Below are positions 1-6,320 of a DNA stretch of 9,903 nt, piece by piece; positions within the stretch are counted from its first letter, which is position 1, and the number at the start of each line of letters is the position of its first letter. The translations under genes were made by a program, and so were the position numbers. The stretch spans positions 1-9,903 of the forward strand of contig JAFZUB010000034.1 of assembly GCA_017618515.1 (NCBI GenBank). Reading direction: 5' to 3'. A model generated the notes under the pieces. The model made no database searches. It was not told the DNA's origin and saw only the letters and a program-made list of their open reading frames with translations. This stretch comes from Bacteroidaceae bacterium. GTDB lineage: Bacteria > Bacteroidota > Bacteroidia > Bacteroidales > Bacteroidaceae.

Positions 1-374
1 ACGGACTGATGGCCTACGCCGATCCCCACGATGGTACACTGACCTCACGCATACGTATGGACGAGCTGCACCGCACGTATCAGGACATAGCTCTCGCAGT
101 GGAGAAGATGCATATCGGCGAGGTGTCGGATGCTTTCCCCATGCGCAACCGCAACGGAATGAAGGCGTGCGCCATCATCAAACTTAAGAACAGAATACCC
201 GAGCATAAGGCCGACATAACTGACGACTTCCAGATACTCACCGACATCGTCAACGAGAAGCGCAGCGAGGAGATAGTGCAGAAGTGGATTGAAAACAAAA
301 TCAAGACCACTTATGTGCGCATCAAGGACGGCTGGAAGCGCAGCGGCTATAAGTATAATTGGTTGAAGGAATAA
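1..374 (+). CDS. Peptidyl-prolyl cis-trans isomerase, parvulin/SurA type (3' end only)
   Basis: This is the C-terminal 124 residues of a periplasmic foldase; the reading frame is open to the left edge, so the start lies outside the window. The visible part begins with G-G-L-M-A-Y, which fits the Gly-Gly-rich tail of a parvulin (PpiC) domain. A helix with the usual K-x-x-x-G-E-V-S-x-x-F pattern follows, then the stretch with ACAIIKLKNRIPEHKADITD. The end (KTTYVRIKDGW and an aromatic tail) resembles the second parvulin domain of long Bacteroidota SurA-like proteins. Such proteins catalyse prolyl isomerisation and chaperone outer-membrane proteins in the periplasm. The TAA stop abuts the ATG of the OstA-like gene with no gap, so the two are almost certainly co-transcribed and probably translationally coupled. 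I am confident of the family. Domain count and signal peptide cannot be judged from this fragment. Confidence 0.85.
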   Translation, partial: GLMAYADPHDGTLTSRIRMDELHRTYQDIALAVEKMHIGEVSDAFPMRNRNGMKACAIIKLKNRIPEHKADITDDFQILTDIVNEKRSEEIVQKWIENKIKTTYVRIKDGWKRSGYKYNWLKE

Positions 375-2021
375 ATGCGCACCCCGACACTTGCCATATT
401 CCTCTTTGCCGGCATAGCTCTCTCGGCTATGTCTGCCATAGGCGCCGCCCCCAAGGACAATAAGAAGGGGCCGCGGCCTAAGGGCGGGGACATAGTGGTG
501 CGCCATGCCGACAAGATAAGCTACGACGAGGCGCAGATGCCCGGGGTGCAGATATTTGTGGGCAACGTGGAGTTTTTCCACGACGGCGTGATACTGAAGT
601 GCGACAGTGCTAATTTCTTCCAAGAGAATAATTCGTTCGCAGCTTTCGACCGTGTACACATGCGTCAAGGTGACACCCTCTCGCTCAACTGTGACTATCT
701 CTTCTACGACGGCAACTCGCAGGTGGCACAAGCCCGCTACCGTGTAGTGCTGCGCCATCGCAAGTCGGTGCTCTACACCGACTCGCTCGACTACGACCGC
801 CTCTACAGTATGGGCTACTTCTTTGAGGGTGGCAAGCTGGTGGACGGCGGCACCACGCTTACCTCCGACTGGGGACAGTATGACGCCCAGACACGCCAGG
901 CGGTGTTTAACTATAACGTGGAGCTGCTCAGCGACAACTACAAGATGAGCACCGACACTCTCTACTATAATGTCATCACCAAGGATGCACACTCGGCAGG
1001 ACGCTCCAACGTTGTGAGCGGTACCACCAATATCTATACTGAGGACGGCCACTTCAACACTACCACCGACAAGGCCGTGCTCTACAACCGCTCCATTGTG
1101 GAGGACAACAACCGCAAGATAGTGGCGGACACCATTGTTTATGACAAGCAGAGCGGTGTGGCAGAGGGATTTGGCGACTTTGTGGTCAACGATGACGCAA
1201 ACCATACCATACTCACTGGCGACTACTGCTACTACAACGACAGCACAGGCTACAGCCTGGCCCACGGCCACACGCTGATGAAGAATTTCTCGGAGCCCGA
1301 CACACTCTTCATGCATGCCGACACACTAAAGATACACAGTTACAACCTCAACACCGATAGCCTATACCGCGAGGTGCACGGATATTACCACACCCGTTCC
1401 TTCCGTGAGGATGTGCAGAGTGTAGCCGACAGCCTGGCATACAACAGCATGCAGCGCCGCCTGTCGCTCTACGGTAACCCCATCGTGTGGAACGGACGTA
1501 ACCAGATAGTGGGAGAGGAGATACACACCTTCTTCAACGACTCCACCATCGACAGCATACAGGTTATCAACCAGGCATTGATGTGCGAGCAGCTCGACTC
1601 GCTCAACTTCAACCAGATAGCGAGCCGCGACATGCACATGTATTTCACTGATGGTCAGATGCGTGAGAGCCACGCCGTGCAGAATGTGAAGATAAACTAC
1701 TTCCAGTTTGACGACAAAGTGAAGGAGGATAGCATCATCATAGCGATGAACCACGCTGAGACGAGTCTGATGAAAATGTATTTCGAGGATCGCAAGGTCA
1801 GCAATGTGTGGACCGCCGAGGCTGACGGTATGTACTACCCGATAGTGTTTGTCACGCCCAAGCTGCGCTATCTGGAGAACTTCGCGTGGTTTGACTATAT
1901 CAGGCCCCGCGACAAATACGACCTTTTTGAGTGGCGCTCCAAGACCGCTGACAAAGTGCTGCAGAAGACCAAGCGCAAGGAGGTGCCTTACCAGAAACTG
2001 AAGAAGAATGTTAGCCGATGA
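375..2021 (+). CDS. OstA/LptA-like exported protein, likely LPS transport
   Basis: A 548-residue exported protein. The N-terminus (MRTPTLAIFLFAGIALS, with A-I-G-A near residues 21-24) is a Sec signal peptide with probable cleavage before APKDNKKG. From about residue 40 the chain shows the OstA/LptA pattern of repeated short beta strands: HADKISYDEAQ, then G-N-V-E-F-F-H-D-G-V, then LKCDSANFF, then repeated blocks with DTLYYN, DTIVYDKQSGVAEGFGDFVV and similar segments. This matches the OstA-like N-domain proteins of Bacteroidota, which are predicted to form beta-jellyroll surfaces that shield lipid A on its way to the outer membrane. The assignment rests on pattern recognition, and the exact role (LptA-like bridge or a separate envelope factor) is not settled. 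The ATG directly follows the upstream TAA and has GGA just before it (AAGGAATAAATG), which supports this start. MutL follows after 22 bases. The long open frames on the opposite strand here are not credible genes. Confidence 0.8.
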   Translation: MRTPTLAIFLFAGIALSAMSAIGAAPKDNKKGPRPKGGDIVVRHADKISYDEAQMPGVQIFVGNVEFFHDGVILKCDSANFFQENNSFAAFDRVHMRQGDTLSLNCDYLFYDGNSQVAQARYRVVLRHRKSVLYTDSLDYDRLYSMGYFFEGGKLVDGGTTLTSDWGQYDAQTRQAVFNYNVELLSDNYKMSTDTLYYNVITKDAHSAGRSNVVSGTTNIYTEDGHFNTTTDKAVLYNRSIVEDNNRKIVADTIVYDKQSGVAEGFGDFVVNDDANHTILTGDYCYYNDSTGYSLAHGHTLMKNFSEPDTLFMHADTLKIHSYNLNTDSLYREVHGYYHTRSFREDVQSVADSLAYNSMQRRLSLYGNPIVWNGRNQIVGEEIHTFFNDSTIDSIQVINQALMCEQLDSLNFNQIASRDMHMYFTDGQMRESHAVQNVKINYFQFDDKVKEDSIIIAMNHAETSLMKMYFEDRKVSNVWTAEADGMYYPIVFVTPKLRYLENFAWFDYIRPRDKYDLFEWRSKTADKVLQKTKRKEVPYQKLKKNVSR

Positions 2022-2043
2022 CCAATAAAAAATAACTGTTAAT

Positions 2044-3876
2044 ATGTCCGACATCATACGCCTATTGCCCGACAGCGTAGCCAACCAGATAGCCGCAGGC
2101 GAGGTTGTGCAGCGTCCGTCCTCCGTGGTCAAGGAATTGCTGGAAAATTCCATCGACGCAGGGGCTGACCGCATAGAGCTATGGCTTACAGAGGCCGGCA
2201 AGAACTGCATACAGGTCATCGATAATGGAAAGGGAATGAGCGAGACGGATGCCCGCCTCTCCTTTGAGCGTCACGCCACCTCCAAGATATCCGAAGCCAA
2301 GGACCTCTTCAATCTCCACACCATGGGCTTTCGCGGCGAGGCTCTCGCCTCAATAGCTGCAGTGGCACAGGTGGAGCTGCAGACACGCACAGCCAACGAC
2401 GAGATGGGTGTCAGCATCACCATGGAGGGAGCGCGTTGCACCGACCAGCACCTCGTGATGTGTCCTGTGGGAGCCAATTTCGCGGTGCGCAACCTATTCT
2501 TCAATGTGCCTGCCCGTCGCCGATTCCTCAAGAGTAATCTCACTGAGATGAACAATATCATGCAGGAGTTTGAGCGCGTGGCACTGGCTAATCCGTCGGT
2601 CGCCTTCCGTCTGTATAAAGACGGTGTGCTGGCTCTCGACCTTAAGGGCGGCACTTTCAAGCAGCGCATACTTGGCCTCTTCGGCAAGGCGCTAGACAAG
2701 CAGTTGCTGCCTCTCGCCATCGACACTGATATTGTGAAGGTGGACGGCTTTACCGGCACTGTGCAGAATGCCAAGCAGAAAGGTTTCCGACAGTTTTTCT
2801 TCGTTAATGGCCGCTACATGCGCCATCCTTATTTCAACAAGGCTGTGCAAGCTGCCTACGAGCGATTGTTGCCTGCCGACAAGCAGGTCAGCTTCTTCCT
2901 GTGCCTTACCATTGACCCCACGCGTATTGATGTCAATATACATCCCAGCAAGACGGAGATAAAGTTTGAGGACGAGCGCGCCATCTGGCAGCTGCTGCTT
3001 GTGGCGGTGCGCGATGCACTGGGCAAGTACAATGCAGTGCCTACCATCGATTTCGATAATTCTTTTGATGTCAGCATCCCGTCCTTTAATGGTGGACAAC
3101 CTGCTACGGAGCCTATGCCCCGCGTCAACCCTCGTTACAATCCGTTTGAGGAAGTGGGAAAAAGGGAGAGGACGAAAGCTCCAATTAACAACTGGCAGGA
3201 CTTGTATGACAACATAGTGAAGAGGGAAGAGGGAAAAGTGAAGAGTGAAGAGAGAATAGAGAATGGAGAAATTGAGGCACCCACGGTGGAAACCTCAAAT
3301 CTAAAATCTCAAATCTCAAACCTATTCCAGTATTCCAGTCGCTATATCGTTACTCCGGCGCGTTCGGGACTGATGGTGATAGACTATGTGCGTGCTCATC
3401 GCCGCATACTCTACGACAAGTATATGGCCAATCTTGAGAGCGGCGAGAAGGTGTCGCAGTCGTTGCTGTTTCCTGAGATGGTACAGACCACGGTGGCGCA
3501 GTCGTATATCATCGATAGTATGCTGCCCCAGCTCAACGCCGTAGGCTTCGACATAACGCCGGCAGGACCCGCCGCATACGCTGTGAACGCTGTGCCGGCG
3601 GCAGCTGCCAACACCGACGTTAATGCGCTCATATACAAATTAGTAGATGATTTCGATAAACAAGGACTAAAGGCACAAGACCTCTACCATACTCTTGCCA
3701 TGACCTTAGCCCTGACCAATGCTCTGACTGAGGGGCGCACCCTCAACAAACAGGAGATGACAAGTATCGTCGATGATCTCTTTGCCTGCCAGACGCCCAA
3801 TTATACACCTGACGGCAAACTTATCATCACCATCATTCCTGAAGAAAAAATAGTAGAAAATTTTGTGAAGAGTTAG
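2044..3876 (+). CDS. mutL: DNA mismatch repair protein MutL
   Basis: A complete 610-residue MutL, the ATPase that links mismatch recognition by MutS to strand removal. The N-terminal GHKL ATPase motifs are all present: ENSIDAGA at 34-41, DNGKGM at 60-65, HATSKI at 77-82 and GFRGEALASI at 95-104. The transducer domain follows to about residue 330 (VNGRYMRHP, then VDVNIHPSK-type DVNIHPSKTEIKF). The C-terminal dimerisation domain runs from about 430 to 610. The classical endonuclease motif DQHA-x2-E-x4-E is not intact; the equivalent place reads IDYVRAHRRILYD, and the later segment is CQTPNYTPDGK. The linker (about residues 392-426) is built from 7-base DNA repeats and reads as K/E-rich, then TSNLKSQISNL. 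It keeps the frame open. The stop overlaps the end of the convergent gene by 4 bases, so there is no room for a separate terminator. The region before the ATG is A-rich, without a clear Shine-Dalgarno, as is common in this phylum. Confidence 0.97.
   Translation: MSDIIRLLPDSVANQIAAGEVVQRPSSVVKELLENSIDAGADRIELWLTEAGKNCIQVIDNGKGMSETDARLSFERHATSKISEAKDLFNLHTMGFRGEALASIAAVAQVELQTRTANDEMGVSITMEGARCTDQHLVMCPVGANFAVRNLFFNVPARRRFLKSNLTEMNNIMQEFERVALANPSVAFRLYKDGVLALDLKGGTFKQRILGLFGKALDKQLLPLAIDTDIVKVDGFTGTVQNAKQKGFRQFFFVNGRYMRHPYFNKAVQAAYERLLPADKQVSFFLCLTIDPTRIDVNIHPSKTEIKFEDERAIWQLLLVAVRDALGKYNAVPTIDFDNSFDVSIPSFNGGQPATEPMPRVNPRYNPFEEVGKRERTKAPINNWQDLYDNIVKREEGKVKSEERIENGEIEAPTVETSNLKSQISNLFQYSSRYIVTPARSGLMVIDYVRAHRRILYDKYMANLESGEKVSQSLLFPEMVQTTVAQSYIIDSMLPQLNAVGFDITPAGPAAYAVNAVPAAAANTDVNALIYKLVDDFDKQGLKAQDLYHTLAMTLALTNALTEGRTLNKQEMTSIVDDLFACQTPNYTPDGKLIITIIPEEKIVENFVKS
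3217..3272 (+). repeat. Purine-rich heptamer tract inside mutL (GTGAAGA family)
   Basis: Eight consecutive 7-base units can be read without a break: gtgaaga, gggaaga, gggaaaa, gtgaaga, gtgaaga, gagaata, gagaatg, gagaaat. The tract starts on a codon boundary of mutL and encodes the charged linker VKREEGKVKSEERIENGEI. Because 7 is not a multiple of 3, gain or loss of one unit would shift the mutL frame. A related tract in the opposite coding sense lies in ccsA at 5662-5759. Confidence 0.85.
3294..3321 (+). repeat. CTCAAAT-family heptamer tract inside mutL
   Basis: Four consecutive 7-base units: ctcaaat, ctaaaat, ctcaaat, ctcaaac. They encode part of TSNLKSQISNL at the end of the MutL linker. 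From the start of the purine tract (3217) to the end of this one is 105 bases, or 35 codons, so the combined block is frame-neutral. An 8-base tandem duplication (tattccag twice, 3323-3338) follows at once. Confidence 0.8.
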
Positions 3877-5012
3877 AAGTCGCGGAACTGCTCGTTCTTT
3901 GCGGCCTTGACAGCCACGCACTCCATTTCCACAAGCCAAGTGGGGCGGCAAACTGGAGCGAGCGTCACGACGTAAGGTATGCTGGGGAACTTCTCGCTAA
4001 ACATTTGGTTGACAAGCTGATAGTCGGCACCGTCGCGCAGATAGACGATTATCTGCATCACATCGTCGTAGGTCATGCCTCCCTCCTGAAGCAGTTTCTC
4101 CACGTTTTCCCACATACGCTGTGTCTGGCGGCGTATGTCACCCACATGTACCACCTCGCCGTGATTATTGATGGAGGCGGTGCCAGAGATATAGACGTGG
4201 TTTCGGTCGCCATACTGCATGAGGGTGCCGCGCTCAAAGGTCACTCCGTAGTCGGAGGTGCGGTTGAGGTGGGTGGGCGCATAGAGGTAGCGCTGCTGTT
4301 CGGGCATGAAGCCGGTCATGGCGTATGCTCCAAGCTGAATGATAGCCTTGGGGTCTGCCGGTGTGCCGCCAATACCTGTAGATGCAATATAGTGTGTGTC
4401 GGAGGTGAGTCCCTGCTCAGCGAAGCACTCGCGGCGTGCCTTGACGAGTCCGTTGTACTGGGTGTCAACATCTCGCACGAAGAACCAAGTGCGTAGGCAG
4501 TTGGCTTCGAGAGTGGCATCAAAATTCTTGAGAGTGTCGATATATGCGAACAGTGTCTCCCAGCTCTGCATATAGGAGGTGTCGGCGTTGGTGCCGGTGA
4601 GCCCCATGGTCCAGATGTGGCGGTAGCCGTTGTGGGTGACAATGGTGGACTTGCTGTCAGTGGTGACGTCAGTGCCTTTTTGCAGATATATCCATAGGGC
4701 AAGCTTAGAGCCGTCGAGTGGCGGCTGCTGTATATAGGAAATGGTGCATTGGCCGTCTTCCTTGATGGCAGGTACCTGATTGGTGGCATCGCTGAGGAAG
4801 TAGCGCTTGAAAATGGGTCGCACCTCTTTCATCTCGGGCAACTGCATGAGCTGTGCTTCAGCTGCCTTGATGCGTGCAAACTGCTGGTCAAACATCTCGC
4901 CTCGCGGCTCGATAGTGAGTATCGCGTGGACCTCGCTCACATCGCCTGCGGTGAAGTGCGTGAATTTGACGGTGGCACCAAGTTTTTCTATATAATCTGC
5001 GAAGAATTTCAT
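3873..5012 (-). CDS. RidA-fold protein resembling FkbO/Hyg5-type chorismatases
   Basis: A 379-residue cytosolic protein with no signal peptide. The C-terminal part (about 265-370) has the RidA/YjgF fold pattern: HVYISGTASINNHGEVVH at 272-289, G-D-I-x-x-Q-T with ENVEKLL at 291-308, YDDVMQIIVYLRD at 315-327 and CRPTWLVEMECVAV at 355-368. The segment SGTASI-x-x-H-x-x-x-x-H-x-G-D and the ending C-R-x-x-x-L-V-E-M-E, with LRTWFF at 173-178 and ASTGIGG at 210-216, remind me of the chorismatase family (FkbO, Hyg5, XanB2), which cleaves chorismate to hydroxybenzoates or a dihydrodiol. That subfamily call is from memory of motifs. RidA itself is about 130 residues and uses an arginine seven positions before the final conserved Arg; here that position is a valine, so ordinary imine deaminase activity is unlikely. 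The gene has a promoter box 12 bases upstream of the ATG. It lies 60 bases after ccsA and overlaps the mutL end tail-to-tail. A general Rid-like protein of unknown function is the alternative. Confidence 0.75.
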   Translation of the reverse strand: MKFFADYIEKLGATVKFTHFTAGDVSEVHAILTIEPRGEMFDQQFARIKAAEAQLMQLPEMKEVRPIFKRYFLSDATNQVPAIKEDGQCTISYIQQPPLDGSKLALWIYLQKGTDVTTDSKSTIVTHNGYRHIWTMGLTGTNADTSYMQSWETLFAYIDTLKNFDATLEANCLRTWFFVRDVDTQYNGLVKARRECFAEQGLTSDTHYIASTGIGGTPADPKAIIQLGAYAMTGFMPEQQRYLYAPTHLNRTSDYGVTFERGTLMQYGDRNHVYISGTASINNHGEVVHVGDIRRQTQRMWENVEKLLQEGGMTYDDVMQIIVYLRDGADYQLVNQMFSEKFPSIPYVVTLAPVCRPTWLVEMECVAVKAAKNEQFRDF

Positions 5013-5023
5013 TTATCAGTGTG

Positions 5024-5031
5024 CAAAGGTA
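5024..5031 (-). promoter_or_regulatory. Bacteroidota -7 promoter box for the RidA-like gene
   Basis: Read on the minus strand this is TACCTTTG, a perfect match to the Bacteroidota -7 consensus TAnnTTTG. It lies 11 bases before the ATG at 5012, which implies a very short leader. About 19-21 bases upstream, where a -33 element (TTTG/TTG) is expected, the DNA is the heptamer repeat (TGTTC), so any -33 contact would be made within the repeat. A separate promoter means this gene need not depend on the upstream cytochrome operon. Confidence 0.6.
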
Positions 5032-5040
5032 GTAAAATTA

Positions 5041-5068
5041 TTGAACATTGAACATTGAACATTGAGAA
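5041..5068. repeat. TTGAACA-family heptamer tract in the gap between ccsA and the RidA-like gene
   Basis: Three exact ttgaaca units followed by a variant unit ttgagaa fill almost half of the 60-base gap. The 31 bases from 5041 to 5071 are identical to 5171-5201 inside ccsA, in the same orientation and exactly 130 bases apart. Confidence 0.85.
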
Positions 5069-5072
5069 TTTT

Positions 5073-6320
5073 TTAATTTGCGTAGCTGTGGAGGCCGCCG
5101 AGAAGGTAGTTGCAGCCGAAATATGTCATTAGGATGCTGAGGAAAGCGACGCGGAGATAAAAGTTGAACGTTGAACATTGAACATTGAACATTGAGAATT
5201 TCCCCGTCTGTATTTTGCGGCTGAGGAGAGGCACGAGATAAATGAGGAAGGAGATGGCTGCCCAGTTCTCTTTAGGGTCCCACTGCCAATAGGCTCCCCA
5301 TGCCGTCTTAGCCCATATAGAACCGAGGATGATGCCTATGCCGAGCATAATCTCTGCCCATAGCAGCATTGTGCGGCTGGGACGGAACAGCAGTAGTGCG
5401 AACAGGCTGTAGGATATCATGATGGTGGTGACATGAGACGAGAGCCAGGGACTCTGCAGCACCGGCACGAGAGCGGTGATCTGAGGGTCGAGAGCCCCTA
5501 TGTGGGCTACGAGGGAGGTGGCTCCGGCCACGAGCAGGGCGGGCATCCTCAGGCGTGCCGAGCAAGTGGCGATGACGAGGGAGGTGAGGGCGATAACCTG
5601 CAGGGTCTCGTATGTATTGCTGAGTGGCAGATGGCGGGCGACATACCAGCGGAGACAGAGGGAGAAGAGGGAAAAGAGAAGAGTGATAAGTGAAAAGAGA
5701 AGAGTTAGGCGTGAGGAGTGAGGAGTTAGGAGTGAAGAGTGAAAAGGGAAAAGGAGGAAGATTACTAGCGTGAAGCAGGCTATGAATAGCACTGTGTCCC
5801 ACGGCACGCTGTTGTATAGCAGTTCGGCTTTCACGCGTGAGGAAGACAGTGGTTTCTGCCCTTCGGGCAGGGGGGTGTAGTATTCTCCGCGTGTGGCAAG
5901 GACTATGAGTGACAGTCGCTCGTCGATGTCGGGGAATTGTTCGGGCGCCAGTTTGTAGTTGCCCTTAGAGTCGAAGAAGTCGGCGAAACGCGCATACTTG
6001 CCGTCTATGCCGATGAGTCGGCGCACCTCGCTTTTTTTTACCTTTATCATGGCTACATCCTTCCATTCCTCGGGGTAGAGAGCCCATGAGAGGAGCACCT
6101 GCTCGGGGGTGAGGTTGCCGAAGGAGCTGCTGCCTGTAATCTTGAGGCAGAATTGCCGTGCGGCAGTGTTGAGAGGGCAAATGCGTCCGTTGTAGATGAC
6201 CTGCGCGGAGCGCATGGAGTCAGCCTGCGCCAATTCTACTACGCGTGCTGCAGGGGCAGCGAGGGTTGCTATCCACAGGCAGAGAGATAGCAGTAAGAGT
6301 TTGTTATTGAGTTGCACCAT
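5073..6320 (-). CDS. ccsA: CcsA-type System II cytochrome c biogenesis protein with ResB-like periplasmic domain
   Basis: A 415-residue membrane protein that presents heme for covalent attachment to apocytochromes outside the inner membrane. A signal/TM segment (about 7-25) is followed by a periplasmic domain (26-172). Its IYNGRICPLNTAARQF and GNLTPEQVLLSW segments resemble the C-terminal periplasmic part of ResB in fused CcsBA proteins. Hydrophobic segments follow at about 174-193, 205-222, 241-256, 259-275, 297-313, 318-337, 353-367 and 387-402. The heme-handling WWD motif WGAYWQWDPKE is at 341-351. Candidate external heme-ligating histidines are H296 (SSHVTT) and H411 (GGLHSY). RWYVARHLPLSNTYETL at 224-240 is a typical CcsA signature. 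There is no histidine between the WWD motif and H411, and no ResB gene is in the window. Two stretches (about 191-221 and 374-386) are encoded by heptamer repeats. The start overlaps the upstream cytochrome gene by 17 bases, suggesting translational coupling and a dedicated role in maturing the two cytochromes of this operon. Confidence 0.9.
   Translation of the reverse strand: MVQLNNKLLLLSLCLWIATLAAPAARVVELAQADSMRSAQVIYNGRICPLNTAARQFCLKITGSSSFGNLTPEQVLLSWALYPEEWKDVAMIKVKKSEVRRLIGIDGKYARFADFFDSKGNYKLAPEQFPDIDERLSLIVLATRGEYYTPLPEGQKPLSSSRVKAELLYNSVPWDTVLFIACFTLVIFLLFPFHSSLLTPHSSRLTLLFSLITLLFSLFSLCLRWYVARHLPLSNTYETLQVIALTSLVIATCSARLRMPALLVAGATSLVAHIGALDPQITALVPVLQSPWLSSHVTTIMISYSLFALLLFRPSRTMLLWAEIMLGIGIILGSIWAKTAWGAYWQWDPKENWAAISFLIYLVPLLSRKIQTGKFSMFNVQCSTFNFYLRVAFLSILMTYFGCNYLLGGLHSYAN
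5164..5198. repeat. TTGAACA-family heptamer tract inside ccsA
   Basis: Five consecutive units: ttgaacg, ttgaaca, ttgaaca, ttgaaca, ttgagaa. On the minus strand they encode KFSMFNVQCSTFNF in the loop between the segment after the WWD motif and the last membrane helix. The frame stays open. Most of the tract belongs to the 31-base identical pair shared with 5041-5071. Confidence 0.85.
5662..5759. repeat. Long purine-rich heptamer tract inside ccsA (GTGAAGA family)
   Basis: Fourteen consecutive 7-base units can be laid end to end, for example gagaaga, gggaaaa, gagaaga, gtgataa, gtgaaaa, then gttaggc, gtgagga, gtgagga, gttagga, gtgaaga, gtgaaaa, gggaaaa. Read on the coding (minus) strand they give a matching 7-residue period: HSSLLTP, HSSRLTL, LFSLITL, LFSLFSL. 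The encoded stretch (about residues 191-221 of CcsA) is hydrophobic and seems to form most of a membrane helix before RWYVARH. Confidence 0.85.

Noticed and set aside
45..1316. 423-residue open frame on the minus strand opposite the OstA-like gene
   Set aside because: Its product is a low-complexity run rich in V, H, L and A with no domain or signal. It mirrors the codon pattern of a well supported gene on the other strand.
1362..2219. 285-residue open frame on the minus strand across the OstA-like/mutL junction
   Set aside because: It covers the end of one real gene and the start of another and shows no recognisable protein features; it is a shadow frame.
4005..4496. 163-residue plus-strand frame inside the RidA-like gene
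   Set aside because: It lies wholly antisense to a protein with clear Rid-fold motifs, and its own translation has no family features.
3217..5759. Repeats considered as a CRISPR array
   Set aside because: The units are 7 bases in direct tandem without spacers, so there is no repeat-spacer structure.
5308..5802. Alternative minus-strand frame in ccsA with repeated serine/leucine/threonine units
   Set aside because: The repeated peptide comes only from reading the heptamer tract in a second frame; the ccsA frame carries the WWD motif and conserved histidines.
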